A DNA stretch of 64,000 nt from Cycas panzhihuaensis (GCA_023213395.1 CM041465.1:176893741-176957740); one strand, 5' to 3'. Counted from the first letter of the stretch, positions 11,156 through 24,400 are shown. Notes: a model not told the origin generated them from the letters alone. Made by a program: numbers and translations.

Positions 11156-13322
11156 TTTTTTCCTTTATAACTTCTCACTAGAATATTAGAATTTAGTGTT
11201 GCTAGTTATATTAGATTCATTATTTTGAGATGATCAAAATGAGTAGTTGTAAGGCATAGTTCAAAATTTAGATGTCTACTATTTTAATCAATAAAGTTTA
11301 TGTAAATGTATAAAATTTTATAAAACTACATTTCATGACATTTTTAAGATCTAGTTTTATATAGTCTATAGTTTTTTAATATTCCTCATAGCATGGTAAA
11401 ATCATTTCTACATTTGTAATGTGATCATTTTCTCATATCTTTATTGTGTTTTGTATAGTACATATTCCATCTTTTATTTATTTATTTATTATTTTATCAT
11501 TTTAATGCCTTATACTTCTAACATACTTTATACTAATATTTTTATTATGATGTTAAAGGCAATATTTGAATCCTATTTTCTGTCATAGTATTATAGTAGA
11601 GTTGAATCCAAGCCACTATGGTAAGGTGAATATCCTATCAATTAAGATTTGAGCCAGGTTTCTAATATATATAATCATCATGTAAACATGTAGTAGGGTT
11701 TGTAGATATATATTAAAAGATTTCCAAGAAGTAATGGTAAATTTAAGATGAATGAACTTGTCCTATAACTTTTAGTAGTCACATTACTAATTTTGGGGCT
11801 ATAAAGAAATGATTGTAGTAGATTTAATTTTTGCCTATTTTCTACTACTAATCTTGAAAGTAGATTTAATACCTTCACTTTGAATAGCCATAACTTCAAC
11901 TATAAGTATCCAATTGACCTTAAATTTTTTAATTCTATATACCTTTTTGTCTAATTTCAAATGTAAATGATTTTAGAGTAATAAGAGATCTAAATAAAAA
12001 GTTATCAACATTTTATTAGGGGGTACTTTTTTAGTCTAAAAACCTTAGGGTGAACCCTCCTTAAAATGATTATAACTATTGATATAGGTATTAGTTTTGC
12101 AAGATGGTAAAAGAAAAAGTATATTTAGTTTAAATTTAAGTAAAAATTACCCATTTATGATAATTTAAAGGCTTTTAATAACCTCTGTTTATACTTATAA
12201 GAGTTCTTTCTCACAAATCACATATGGTATTTACTTACTGGTAGTTATCCTAATACTTTTTAGTAGAAGATACTTTATAGAAGCATATTTAATGTTTAGT
12301 AAACTTGAAAAACTTAAACTTTAAGTGATATTCATTTATATCCTTAAAGAACCACATAAGATTTAAGGTGTATCATACTCTTATCCTTGATGAAAATATA
12401 AATTGGTTACTTTAAACAAGAATGAAGTTGCTTTAGTACTCAACTCATTTACTTGGAAGACTTGGTTCCAAAATGAAGTTGAATGATGTTGATTGAACCA
12501 TATATTTGAAGGAGGTTCCTATTTAATTGGTAGTTATAATAGCTAGTTATCTATGTATTCTAATAGATGAACTTTTTTTTAGACAGACTTCAATAGATTT
12601 TATTTGTAGCTTGCAGATACATCTAATACCATATAGTGTTAATCTTCATTTATTCCAATAGATTTCTACATAAGGTATAGATGTTACATTAAATATTATA
12701 AGGGGTTATTAAAACATAATTTTTAATGTTATTTTATGTATTTTGTTAAGTGTCCCCTTTAACTCTCATAGGTATATTTTATTGTGATATTGAGATGTAT
12801 GCATGGGTGTACACCTATTCATATAATCATCCTATTAGTGGACTTAAGGGTTATTTCACTTGATTGGACAAGTATGAGGTCAAATATATTATAAGTATAT
12901 ATTTATGCCTAATGCAATAATTTAGAAGGTGATTCTTTTTCCACATCTTTATTATGTTTTATATAGTACATGCTTTATCTTTTGTTTATTCATTTATTAT
13001 TTTATCATTTTAATATCTCATACTTATGATATACTTTATATTAATATTTTCATTATGATGTTAAAGGTGAAAAGAAAATATAATCATAAAAGCTATGTAT
13101 TAATATAGCTCTAAACTATGCAAAAAATAAATAGTATAAACAAACCAAACATACAATAAAGAACACCAGGAGATTCTAGTCTAAGCATAAATCTTTTATT
13201 AATTTAAGTAATAGATAAAGAATTATAGAGATAAAAATCCCAACTCTCATCATCAACTTATTAAAGACTTATCCAACCTTTTTACATATGCTATTACGTT
13301 AGAATATGTAGATACAACTTTA
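11156..13322. other. AT-rich non-coding stretch
   Basis: No domain-bearing frame. A phrase resembling TTTATTATTTTATCATTTTA, followed by AATGCCTTATACTTC and TATTTTTATTATGATGTTAAA, occurs near 11480-11560 and again near 12985-13070, so part is an old direct duplication about 1.5 kb apart. Confidence 0.4.
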
Positions 13323-13327
13323 TAAGA

Positions 13328-13699
13328 TGTTAAGGTTAATGCTTATCATCCCTCTCCTGCCTTCTAACCAAGAGTGCACATCTCACACTTATCAATTTAC
13401 ACATATGGGTGCTCACATATGTAGGTAAGTATAAGGTAAGTTTAATTTGATTTAAGTTAATTTGAGTTAAGTTCATTTGAGTTAAGTTAAGTTATTATTT
13501 TATTGTTATTTAAATTTTAGAGGTTGAGGAGTTTCCCTCCTCCCCTAAAATATATATTTTGAGGGGTATGCAACCCTGGTGTCTTTAGACACTGCCTTCA
13601 TTGTGGATATTTGTAATACTCTCTTCACAAATATGGATTGAATATACAAGTTTTATGTATTTTTTTTCTGCCCTATTCTCCGTGATTATTTTTCCTATA
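13328..13699 (+). repeat. 5' LTR of family member 1, 372 bp
   Basis: It starts TGTTAAGGTTAATGC and ends TTTTTCCTATA, where the partner ends TTTTTCTTACA, so the terminal CA has mutated to TA. A TATA-like CTAAAATATATATTTTGAGG lies mid-LTR, about 100 bp before a T-rich end. Confidence 0.9.
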
Positions 13700-13701
13700 T
13701 T

Positions 13702-13713
13702 TAGTATCAGAGT
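13702..13713 (+). other. Primer-binding site, initiator tRNA-Met type
   Basis: TAGTATCAGAGT follows the 5' LTR after two T residues. It matches the common TGGTATCAGAGC site at 10 of 12 positions. Confidence 0.8.
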
Positions 13714-16700
13714 AGAGATTATTGGACTATTGCATCTCCATTTGAAGTTTTTGAAGAGCAAGAAGATCTACTAGCATTTTTAAAACAAATTTACTCAAGC
13801 AAGTAAATATCAGTTATATTTATTTTCTACAAAGTTTTTTTTTTAGCAGTTTCTTATATTTTTTATCAGAGATCTAATTATTCTTAAGTTTTACTTGTGA
13901 TATAACAAATATATTTTAGATTTATTCTCAAATTTATGTAGGTGTATAGCTGTAAACATTAAATATCAAGCTTTTATCAATCTACAAAGGTTTTATCAAT
14001 AAGTTTTATATATTTTTATCATATATTTGACATTTTCAAGCATATTTCGTCGATTTATCTAATATTTTTTCAGATTTGTGTAGGAGCACAACTATAAGTA
14101 GTATTTATTTAAAGTTTTCTTCAGATCTGTTATATATCCTTCAGATCTACTTATTTTATCAAATATTTGATAGGTTTTTGGTTTGTTTTGTTTAGATCTA
14201 CAATATCCACTCAAGATCTACTATATATTTCTCAGATTTGCTTATTTTATTAATTATTTCACCATTTTTTGGTTTATTTATTTTAGATCTATAATATTAG
14301 CTATATATCTATAATATTTACTTTAGATCTGCTATATATTCTTTTAGATCTTTAATATTGGCTACAGATCTATCATATGTACTTTAGATCTGCAATACTT
14401 ATTCAAGTTTTCTTTTAGATATGTATATGTTTTTATATATTTGACCATTTTTTCTGTAAGTTTTGGTGCATATTCAGCCTAACAAACCATATATCATAGC
14501 AGATATGCCTATTGGAGAAATCTATTTGAAGCTTAAATTTGTGTGGAAGAAGATCTCACCTTCTGAAGTCAACGTGGTACAAATCTACTACAGTTGTTTA
14601 TCAGGTTCTTCTTAGTTTATTTTCAGATTTAAACATATATATATATATATATATCTTGGCTCTTTGATACATTCGCTCCAATATATTTAAAATATTTCAG
14701 ATATAAATATATATGCATTTCATTTATTTGATATACTTTTGTTAAAATATTTAAAAATCTTATGTTTTCATTTGTGGCTCCACTGAATCAGCGGTTTTCA
14801 TGCTTTTCTATAAATATAAATTTTTTGAAATATCTTTTCCATGACACACATATTGTATAAAGATTATACAACTAAAAAAAAAAGCTCAACATTTTTTATG
14901 TTTTTAGCACAAATATATATATATATTTTAAAATATTCCTTCACTATAATCCTTCATTTCTTAAATTGAGCAGTCATTGGCTTATAATCAAAGCCTTTTT
15001 TCAGTTGGATTAGTGCATCCATTTTCTTTTTTTTCTGTTGCAGTTGCTCTACTAGTTCCTTTATGCTTGGATCATTGAGAAGGCCTGATATTGTAGAGAA
15101 ATCGAATGGATTTATTGGGATTGTTGAATCTTTCTCATTTCTTTGATATTTTAAAAACATAAAATTTTTAAATATATTAAAAATTTTCTTTACCTAACTA
15201 TATTTATTCAAGGTCCTGAGGGATTGAGTTGGAGAGAACTTACAAGTTTCAAGCTGAAAATCAATCCATATGATATATCATTAATCCTTTCTTAAAATTC
15301 TTTAATAATTTCACACATTTGCTTAAACACTTCTTGTATACATAAAAGCGGAATACACGGTAACATATGCCCAAATAAAATGCCTTGATGTTTTTCGGTT
15401 CAATATAGAAACCCAAAAAACATCATACAGGAGGCAGGTACTATTTTACTTGCTGCTGAACTCTTCGTTTATATTAAGTAGTCTCACACAAAGCCCCTAT
15501 AGAGTGGACATTTCATGTGGGTCACTGAGTGATAGAGTATAACATAAGAACCTACCTTCTCTTCTATTTCTTTTAACTATTTTTTTCATTTCTTCCAATT
15601 CCATGGCAGTTGGGTCATTGGAAGTGGCGCCTTCCTCGGGGTCCAAGTCTTGATCCATCTTTGTGTAGTCCATTACTGTTTGAACTAAACTAGCACTCAC
15701 GTTGCCATGGGAGTAAGAAGTTGGGTTCCATATGCATGCTATCCAAATTCTATCAGTATCAATCTGCTTAGAATGTTTTGTCCTAGATTGTTGTCCTGTT
15801 CACCCATTTGTTAATAGGTCCCATAAGTATGTTAGCTTGAATAGCTCCTATGGAATTGAATGAGATACATCTACATCATACACTTTTCTACAAGTCATTT
15901 TCTGTGAAACTAAAAAAAATTTGTGCTCTAGCTGATTTTTAGAACATCAAAACATGAGGTGTAGAATACCATAATCATACTTCAACGATAGATTTGAATA
16001 TGAATAGTCTCTTATAGAAAACTAGAGAAATATATTACATCATCAGCTAAAAAGGAAGCAATCACCTACAAGATCTCTTGGCAAAGTTTGAAGGAAAGTA
16101 TTTCTTGAATATGAAATCCTTGGTTTGAGAGGTAGTGGAGCACAGATAAGGTAATTGCATTGAGCTTTGAGTCAACAGTTGTAGGCATTTCTCCAGCTAA
16201 CTTTCCATTCACAATATAAGTGTGGAAACTAGAGACTTGAAATAATTTTTCATCCTTTATTTATTGTTGCGCTTCAAATAAAATTAATACTTCAAGGCCC
16301 CAAAGCAATATGAAATCCTTGATGTCTAATTTGACCATGATATAGCTAGAGGTGTGTGTGACTTTTGAGTTATTTCCTTCCTTGTTCTAAATGGTACAAG
16401 CCATTTCTTGATGGTATTCAATCAGTGGCAGTTGCATCAATCTTTTGTCTTCACATTAACAGGTGTTTGTGTTGCTAATCATGTGTTCTCTTTCAGAACA
16501 AAGTGTTATCTCCAAAATGCCAGAACATTAGACTTGACAAAGATAACTCCTGAGGTCTGTAATCATACAAACCAAAGAACGATCTATTGTTACTTCAAAA
16601 AACCATTTTTTTTTTTACATCTCTGAAGAACTTTACTGTAAATCCTCCATTAAAAATAAGATACCTATACACAGATTCATTCACAAATTCTCTTAAGGAT

Positions 16701-18293
16701 TAAAGAAGCCATTTCGGTCTAAACAACCGTCTCTCCTCCACGTGACAGGTGCGGCCATGATGATCCAGCTCCATGCGGCGAGATGCGCATGGGCGGTGGT
16801 CTTGACAAAGACCTTGCCCAAAATTTAAAATCAAAGTTTTTTATTTTTTTAATATATTTTTTATGAAGTTTTAAAAATTTAATTATATTCTATATACTTT
16901 CAAATCTGGGGTTTAAAAAGGTTAGACCCTTCATGGACTTAAGCCCCCGGTTGCATGACCCCATCACATGACCATAACTTATTATTAAAGGGGCTCATAA
17001 CCTTTATAACATTTTTTTTCCTTTTATTTTAAAAAAATTTTCATTTTACATAGGGTAATTGGAAAAATTTTACCATAACTTTTCATTGGGTCATTGGTTT
17101 CTAACGAAACCTATCCCATTGCATCTATAATTTTTTGTAGTGTGATTTTGATTGGTCATATGACCTATTTGGAGTTGATTTGACCCATTTTTAGTTAGTT
17201 TAAAGTCAATCAACAATTTTTAGAGCTATTTTGAACTATTTTCATAAAAACCCCTTTTTTATCAAATTACATCTTATCACCGGAAGCCTATTTTCTACCC
17301 AGATCTATTCTGTAATCATCTATTATTAATAAACTTAATTACCATCTATTTAATTTATTTTTTAATATTTATTTTAATCATTATTTTAATCAGCAAAAGT
17401 GACACTTTAGTATTTTTTTTAGCACTTTTTAAATATTTTACCATAAAAGTACTTGTCGCTAATTTTACTAAAACTTTTTTGTTTTACATCAGAATTCAAT
17501 TTCGTTAGTTTTGTTGGGAAGATAACTCACTCCCCTTCGAATTGATACTATGTTTTATAAGTTTTAAAGTGTTTTTATAGATTTTTAAATCCATAAAAGT
17601 TGGGGTACTTAATAGCCTCCAAATTTGCTATCATTACACATTTTTTATATTATTTCTCAAAGTTTTCAATTGAAAAGTATATTGAGTAGTTTTCTAAACC
17701 ATAATTGATCATTTTACGACATTCTATAAGTATTTTATTAGCATTTTTATAACATTTTGAGCCTGAGGCTCCTATTAAGCCTCAAAAGGAGGTTTGTATC
17801 TTTGGTTCATTAAATATTAACTTGTAGGAACCCGTTTTCAAAACGGTTAGTTCCATTGAATAGATATTTCATTAATCTTCAATCTGGTACAATTTCATCT
17901 TATTATGATAACATTTAGTATAAATTTAAAGCTGTTAAACTTGAGCATTTAAGATACACCAACATTACTTATTCTGACATTTTATTTTTTCATCATCAAA
18001 GTTTCAATTTAGATTTGCATAATTAAGAGGATCTTTGTTACTTTTAAATTTTGCTTATAAACTTATTGTATTTTAAATTTTATTTAAAATTAGATCTTAT
18101 AAGTTTTTCATTTATTTGGAAGTCATTTTATTCATTCTTATTAAAAGGATGATTAACTTTACATTCACTTTCCAAGATATTTTTCATTTTCAAAGGGCAT
18201 TACATTTGAGATCATATAAGTTTATTGATTGATTGACCTTTTTTAACTTAGTAAGAGCATATTTCTTTTTATATACTAAATTTTTTTGGTAAA
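13714..18293 (+). other. Long non-coding leader of family member 1
   Basis: About 4.6 kb of AT-rich sequence separates the PBS from the gag-like frame. Short minus-strand frames near 14954-15160 and 15497-15700 show no domain. Segments near 17070-17130 and 17480-17600 (ATAACTTTTCATTGGGTCAT; GTTTTGTTGGGAAGATAACT) have counterparts in the leader of the second member near 27510-27560 and 27720-27830 (ATAACTTTCTCATTTGATAT; GCTTTGTTGGAAAGATGATT). The leader is therefore an inherited part of the family, not a random insertion. Confidence 0.6.
14103..14420. repeat. Degenerate array of AGATCT motifs
   Basis: Roughly ten AGATCT hexamers occur in about 300 bp, mostly as TTTAGATCTRCWATAT. Longer units containing TTTTTGGTTTRTTT recur near 14170 and 14265. 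It lies within the leader. Confidence 0.6.
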
Positions 18294-19006
18294 ATGGAAA
18301 TCAATCTTAATCAAGTACAATTTCCTACATTCGATGGCCATAATTTTTCACTATGGTATAAGACTATGAAAAATTATTTTATTGCGCATGATCTTTAGAC
18401 TTACTTACAGAATGACTATGATATTAGTATTAAGGAAAACATTAAAAAAGATAATGAAGCTTTAGCTTTACTATTTTGCACTATAAATGATGATGTCTTT
18501 TCTAAAGTTTGTGAATGAACAACTTCTAAATTCGTATAGGATGTCTTGATTTCTACTTATGGGGGAGATACCCTCAATGTATTTAACATTGATATTGAGC
18601 ATGTGAGACATGTGCCAAAATAGGTAGATTGTCATGAAAATTCCAAGGAAGATTCAAATCAAATACATGATCATCTTGTTGCACAAGATCCTGATCCTCC
18701 ATTTGAGGGGGGAGATATGATGATATGATAGTTGTTCACAACACAAAGTTTTCAGAAGACAAAATTTAAGTTCAAAGTTTTCTTAAAGTTCCAAGAGACA
18801 AAGCCAAAGTTGCAGCTACACATATAGTTTTAAATCAAGATTTATTTACCTACAGATTTTTTGCACCATTCAATGGTAAAGATACACATATTGGTAAAAT
18901 GATAAAGCAAGTTGATAATGATCAAGCCAAAAGATAAATCTTTAAAGTTTTTTTTAAGTACAAATTCTACAAGTTTAAATAGAAGACATTGTTCGTGATA
19001 ATCATT
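18294..19006 (+). pseudogene. Gag-like relic (UBN2 style) of family member 1
   Basis: An ATG at 18294 opens a copia-type gag N-terminus: PTFDGHNFSLWYKTMKNYF fits the F-x-G-x-N-F-x-x-W pattern of capsid-like proteins that package element RNA. A TAG follows LIAHDL, and further stops occur (for example after FSKVCE). Later segments STYGGDTLNVFNID and IFKVFFKYKFYKFK have counterparts in the second family member. The frame runs up to and through the polypurine tract (IKGENIG). No zinc knuckle or protease follows. It sits at the 3' end of the internal region instead of the 5' end. Confidence 0.65.
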
Positions 19007-19017
19007 AAGGGGGAGAA
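19007..19017 (+). other. Polypurine tract of family member 1
   Basis: AAGGGGGAGAA abuts the 3' LTR start. The identical 11-mer precedes the 3' LTR of the second family member. Confidence 0.9.
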
Positions 19018-19567
19018 TATTGGGGTTAATGCTCATCACCCCTCTCCCATCTTCCAACCAGGAGTACACAACTCACACTCATTAATTTACACATGTGGGT
19101 GCTCACATGTGTAGGTAAGTATAAGGTAAGTTTAATTTGATTTAAGTTAATTTGAGTTAAGTTAAGTTATTATTTTATTATTATTTAAATTTTAAGGGTT
19201 GAAGAGTTTTCCTCCTCTCCCAAACTATATATTTTGAGGGGTGTACAACCCTGGTGTCTTTAGATACCGCCTTCATTGTGGATATTTAGAATACTCTCTT
19301 TACAAACATGGATTTTTTTTTTTGGTAAAATAAAATGAATTAAAGTGAGTTTGAAAACAGGATCTCCCAACCTAATACATCGGAAAGCTAATAAGATACC
19401 AAGTCAAAGTTAGCCGTGATAACCCCATGGTTTAGGCAAGAGGACTAGAATGCCAAGACAAGCCCCGCGGCTAGCTACTACAGATCATATCCTTCTCAAC
19501 CAGAGCCAGAAGGTCCCTAGGGAAATCACATCTCCACACTTGACCCCTCTTGTTCCTCACCCCCCAG

Positions 19568-20169
19568 TTTGCCAAAAAATCTGCTGCTTTATTACCTTCT
19601 CTAAAAGTGTGTCTTATATAGACATCCAATAATCCCTTAATGATCTCTTTGGCATCTTTGATTATAGCCTAAAATCTCTAATTCGGGAGGGCCACTCCTT
19701 TTAGCGAGTTTAAAACAACCTCTGAATCCCCCTTAATCACCAACCTCTAAATGCCCCCTATGTGGGCTAAGTTGAGGGCTTTAAGCATAGCATGCATTTC
19801 TGCATAGTTGTTCATCTAGTTCTCATAGTAATCTGCAAAGGCCCAAATGAGGGAGCCTTTGCTGTCCCTATAGATTCTCCCACCTCCAACTTCACCTGGG
19901 TTCCCTTTTGCTGCCCCGTCAAAATTAATTTTGATCTAGGGCTCCTCTAGTGGGATCCAACTAGTACTTCTGGGCTTAGACGCTACAAATTCAGGTTTTA
20001 TGCCCCATTTGAGCAAGATCCTATTCTTTGTCAGGGTTATGCGATTTTGTTTAACGTTTCTAACATTTTCTCTGATGTTCGAACAGATTCTGATGTAGAC
20101 AACCATCTGGTCCTTCTCTTTACGCTGGAAAATCCCACTATTCCTTTCTTTCCAGATATTCCATGCCAA
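19568..20169 (-). pseudogene. LINE ORF2 fragment: RNase H domain
   Basis: After a linker (MAWNIWKERNSGIF, 19936-20169) comes an RNase H type I domain read from 19932 to 19568. Motifs are NFDGAAKGNPG (first Asp), NNYAEMHAML (Glu), VIKGDSEVV (Asp) and FREGNKAADFLANW (last Asp), so all four catalytic acids are still encoded. Four in-frame TAG codons interrupt it, compatible with G-to-A or C-to-T decay of CAG or TGG. A terminal RNase H of this kind is a known feature of many plant L1 elements. Confidence 0.8.
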
Positions 20170-20265
20170 AATCGGGAGCGTATTCTTCTAGATGCGGCTG
20201 AGGGTATCACTTTTAAATGGGCTTTGCCATGCAAGCTAAAGGTCAGCTGTCTTTTGTGAGAATGT

Positions 20266-21231
20266 CTAGCACACTTCTAGTTTTCCAAGTAATATCCTCC
20301 ATACTTCCCTTGTAAAAGGGCACTCTAGGATGATGTGATCAATGGATTCCTCCCCTTTGCAGCATAAAACACATCTATTAGCCAACATAAATCCTCGCTT
20401 TTGAAGGTTATCTACATTGAGAATTTTATTCATGAGACAGGTCCACCAAAAAAGAGCTATTTTCAGAATGAGGGGGAGCCTCCAGACACCTTCCAGCATT
20501 GGGTTTTTCTTGTCCCCTCTTTTCAGGCATAAGTATTGGTAACCCTATTGCATTGTGTACTCTCCTATCGAACTGGAGGGCCACACCATTGAATCCTGCA
20601 AAGGAGTTCTAGGGATATAACTCTTACTTAGAATTCTTTTAATCTTATTGAGACCCTCCTGTAGGCTACCTATCCCATGGATATCCTCAAAATTCCTCTA
20701 GATCCTGCTTCCTTCTCTCCCAGTCTAATAATCTTTAATCAGTTTGCCATATTGCCTAACACAAGGACCCATTAAAGGCACTAGGTCTAGGAACTCCTTC
20801 AGAGCCTTGTCACAACACCACATGTCTTCCCAAAATCTGATGGAGTTACCATCACCCAGTCTCCATTTTAAGCCATCCCTGATAGCTACCCATGCTTTAA
20901 GGATGCTCCTCCAGATGGTAGAGCCAACCGACGAGACACTACTATCCAAAAGGGAGCCCCCCTGAATATATTTTCTAGAAAGGATCCTCTCCCAAAGTCT
21001 CTCCCCACCTTTGAGTAATCTCCACCCAAGCTTTGCCCCAAGGGTGACATTGAATGGAGAGAGCCTTCTCAAATTGAGACTGTCGGCCCATTTCAGAGTA
21101 CATACTTTGCTCCAGCTCACCAAATGAATTTGATCTTTACTTTTTGTCCCAAACCAGAGAAATCTTTTCTGGATTGATTCAATAATATCTGAGATACTAG
21201 GCGGAACCCTAAAGATGGACATCCAAAACAC
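20266..21231 (-). pseudogene. LINE ORF2 fragment: RT tail and zinc-binding domain
   Basis: The upstream open segment (20725-21231) contains FLWFGTKSKDQIHLVSWSKV, a GAKLGWRLLKG segment and RLGDGNSIRFWEDMW, the conserved thumb-to-connection region of plant LINE reverse transcriptases. The downstream segment (20266-20499) contains ILKIALFWWTCLMNKILNVD, RCVLCCKGEESIDHIILECP and FTREVW, the zf-RVT domain with C-x2-C and H-x4-C ligands. The two are in different frames separated by a decayed stretch, so this copy makes no complete ORF2 protein. Confidence 0.85.
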
Positions 21232-21444
21232 TGGGATTCTTTGGAGAGTAGAGGCAACTAGCTGGAGTTTTCCAGCTAAGCTCAGGAGGGCACCTTTCTA
21301 ACTCGCTAACTTTCTTTGCATTCTATCTATAAGAGGGTTCCACATATCTTTGGACATCTTACTGACAAACTTTACAAACATGGATTGAATGTTTATATGT
21401 TTATGTTCTGCCCTATTCTCCATGATTATTTTTCTTACATAAGA

Positions 21445-24400
21445 TACCATCTTATAGTTTTACAATATAATGGGCATAGACCATGGGTCAAAAAATACCT
21501 CTATAAGATACCTGGGACACCATAAAGGGGCTTGGGTGTAATGCTTATACCCATGTAACACTTGCAAAGTATTCAACATATCCAACAAAAGGTAATCCTT
21601 GAATCCCATTTTTTGATAGTTGTGATACAAAAAGACTAATAAAAAAATTTGATTGGGTAACTAACCTTGTATAACACAAATTAATTTTATATTTTTCAGT
21701 GAGAAATAAGATTGAGTATATAATTATGCTAATCATTTTGGAATTAGCATCAGGAGACTCTACTTATTAAAAGCAAAGTCATATGCTAATGGGTTTGTCG
21801 TAAAGATAACTTATAGATTTGGAAGAGCAGTTCTTAAAAAAATTAAGTCTAGTATGTATCATTGAGATCCTTGATATATTGACAAAAAACCATTTTAAAT
21901 TCATTATCTTCTTGCTTGATTATAAAAAAGGCTTTCTCTTTAATCATAAGAGGATAAGTGACATCAATTTCACCTATAAAATAAATGAGAGGATTAGAGC
22001 GTAGGGTAATTAGTGAAAATACCTAAATTAGTATGTAACTTCTTTTTCTAAAGTAGCATGGTCACATAAGAGGGGGGTTATTATGAGATGAAAGTTGAAT
22101 GAGTCAAATAGACTTGATCACAATTGTTAGGGCTTGTACTCAAGTGAGGTGCATGAGAATGATGTACCTATCTAATAAGCTCTTATATTGAGGTATGAGT
22201 GTAGGTAGAAGTAGAAGCAACCTAAAGTGGGTTCTACTCATAAGGACATGTAAGAGGAAATTAAAGGTTAGACATAGGTACTTGATGACTAATATGAAGA
22301 ATAAATCTAAGGTGGTCTATGGAAAGAAATATGAGATAGCCATCCAACTAAGATGGAAAGGTCTTGTAAAGTGGACCAGAGTGGATGTAACTTGATGAAA
22401 TACTCAAGTAGTGTGACTTGATGACTATGCAACTCAGAAGTTTTCACAACTCCCTAGTATGGTTGCCAAAATGATCTTGATTATGGTGGATCATATAAAA
22501 AACCTTCAACAAGGAGGAAGAGTGATCTTTACAAAAGGTAACTATGATAATGGGTCTCGATATATCCTCAATCCCCTTTTAAAGCAAGGAGAATGTCTTT
22601 CTAAGTATGTACTAAGTAAGGATATGTAAATAACTACTATTTTTGAGTACATACTAAGTAAGGAAATGTAAATAACTATTGTCTAGATGCTAAGTCAAGT
22701 AACACAAAAGAATAAAGAGAAAATTAAAGAAACAAAAGCAAGTAATCTTTAATAAATTTTCCCTAAGGAGAGGAACAAATAAATAAAAACTCCTAATGGA
22801 TCAAAGGACCGTTAGGGTCTTTACTCCAAAAAAAGACATCTTAGGCTCTTTATTGACTAATCTTTAAGACCTCCTAAGGAAGTAATTTATCCTAGACCTC
22901 TACCTAGCTATGAAAACAAAAAAAAAAGTATATTGTACTAGCTATAGAATGTGATGACTAACAGATGTGGGAACTCATAAGAGCTCATACCTTAGATTAA
23001 TGACCTTAATCAAGGGTTAGTTTTTAGGGACTTCCTCACCTAATGATGATCTAATTATGAAGGTGGATAGCTCAAGGATGCCTACGTATTATTCTAGTGA
23101 GTTCTATACACTTAAAGGTAAAAGAGAGAGAAAGAGGAGCCATTATCAACCCAAAGTGTAGCAATAAACTAAAACATTTAGAGTTTGAAACATGGAGAGA
23201 AAATAGTCCTCAAATATGGAAAGTTTATATATTGAGAATATCATGTCTTGATCAATCAAAAGACCACTCACAATAAGAAGTATCTACTTTAAATAAAGAA
23301 TGAGCTTGTATGCTAGGGATGTCAAGTCCTAGATGATAAAAAACTTCCTTACTTAGAGAGTGGGCTTAGTGTAGGGGAGTAAACATGATCAAACACCTAT
23401 ATGCAGGCTAGCATGCATGTGAAATTTGCATGAAATCATTAATGATTTGAATTAAACATAGACCATGAAGCACGAGCAAGTATACTTTCACTAATATATC
23501 TATATGGATATGTACATTTGAGTTTTTATTATTCTTTTTTGTTTACTTAACTAAGAATGCCTCTATACCCTAGCACGCATTAGAAAGAAATCTAGTTTTT
23601 TTTTATTACTGTTATGGTTATCCTAGTCACTATGATTGTGATATCATTATTTTTTATTCTAGATCAAAATAAAGAAGGCAACTAGATGTCATATAAGTGA
23701 GCTTGTCTTTTTATTTACTTTTTTTGAGAAGGAAAAATGTACAAGTAGGCAATTAGTCATATAACTAGTGAAGAATGAAAAGAGTTTAATTTTAGTCCTT
23801 TACTTCTTTTTCTTTTGGGTTAAGCACAATAAAAGATGAACACTAAATCTAAGTGATTATCAAAACTTAAAGAAAAAAATAACAAAGAAAGATATGGCCT
23901 ACCTCTCACCCTTCTTTGAAGAAGCTTCCAAACAATATCATCACTCCTCAAGTAATGACTCAATCAAAATGATGGAGATTTACTCACAAGATATAAGTTT
24001 AAATACAATGATGTAATAAAGGAAAGCATGGTATTAGAATTACAATCTTAATAGTATTTTTGCTATACCTAGAGGATTGTTATGGAATGAATAAGATGAA
24101 GGAGCTTAAAACCCTATGGAAAAGGGCTTAAGGCTTCCTTTTAAGGTTTCCAAGCCAAGCCACTTACCTCCTTAAGAGATTTGATTAGCACCAAAGTTAC
24201 ATATATGAACTTTCCCTTAAGTTATGAGTAGGAACTTTCAAGATGACGAGATCTATCTCTCTAATTATGATGGGTAAACTAAGCTCATAATACTTAAACC
24301 TTCAAGCACAAAAGAAAAAAAAAAAAAACCTCAACTTTTACCAACTCAACTCATAGCACAAGCAAAGAGCATTCTCAAATTCCAACTATAAAAATGACAA

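Larger units (their letters stand above)
19313..21369 (-). mobile_element. 5'-truncated L1-like LINE inserted in the LTR
   Basis: A 15-bp direct repeat, CTTTACAAACATGGA, flanks the insert at 19298-19312 and 21370-21384. The left end is a T run, which is the poly(A) tail of a minus-strand insertion. The 2.06-kb body encodes only the C-terminal end of ORF2: the tail of reverse transcriptase, an RT zinc-binding domain, and RNase H. Missing ORF1, endonuclease and RT core are explained by abortive target-primed reverse transcription. The insertion is younger than the LTR element it splits. Confidence 0.9.
13328..21439 (+). mobile_element. Non-autonomous LTR retrotransposon, family member 1
   Basis: Boundaries are exact: both sides carry TAAGA (13323-13327 and 21440-21444) as the 5-bp target duplication. 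The 5' LTR is 13328-13699, the PBS starts at 13702, the polypurine tract is 19007-19017, and the 3' LTR begins at 19018. The 3' LTR is split by a LINE. The 5.3-kb internal region has no protease, RT, RNase H or integrase, only a gag-like relic beside the polypurine tract. This resembles large-derivative (LARD-like) elements mobilised by a partner. Its LTRs and layout match the element at 25243-29879. Confidence 0.9.
19018..21439 (+). repeat. 3' LTR of family member 1, split by a LINE
   Basis: The LTR runs 19018-19312 and resumes at 21385-21439, about 350 bp in total. It starts TATTGGGGTTAATG (TG changed to TA) and ends TTACA. It lacks a roughly 15-bp GTTCATTTGAGTTAA-like repeat unit present in the 5' LTR. 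The interruption is the LINE plus its target duplication. Confidence 0.9.

Noticed and set aside
22195-22395. 66-codon frame with LRWKGLVKW resembling a chromodomain
   Set aside because: Only one short block fits, aromatic cage residues are not evident and no integrase lies beside it.
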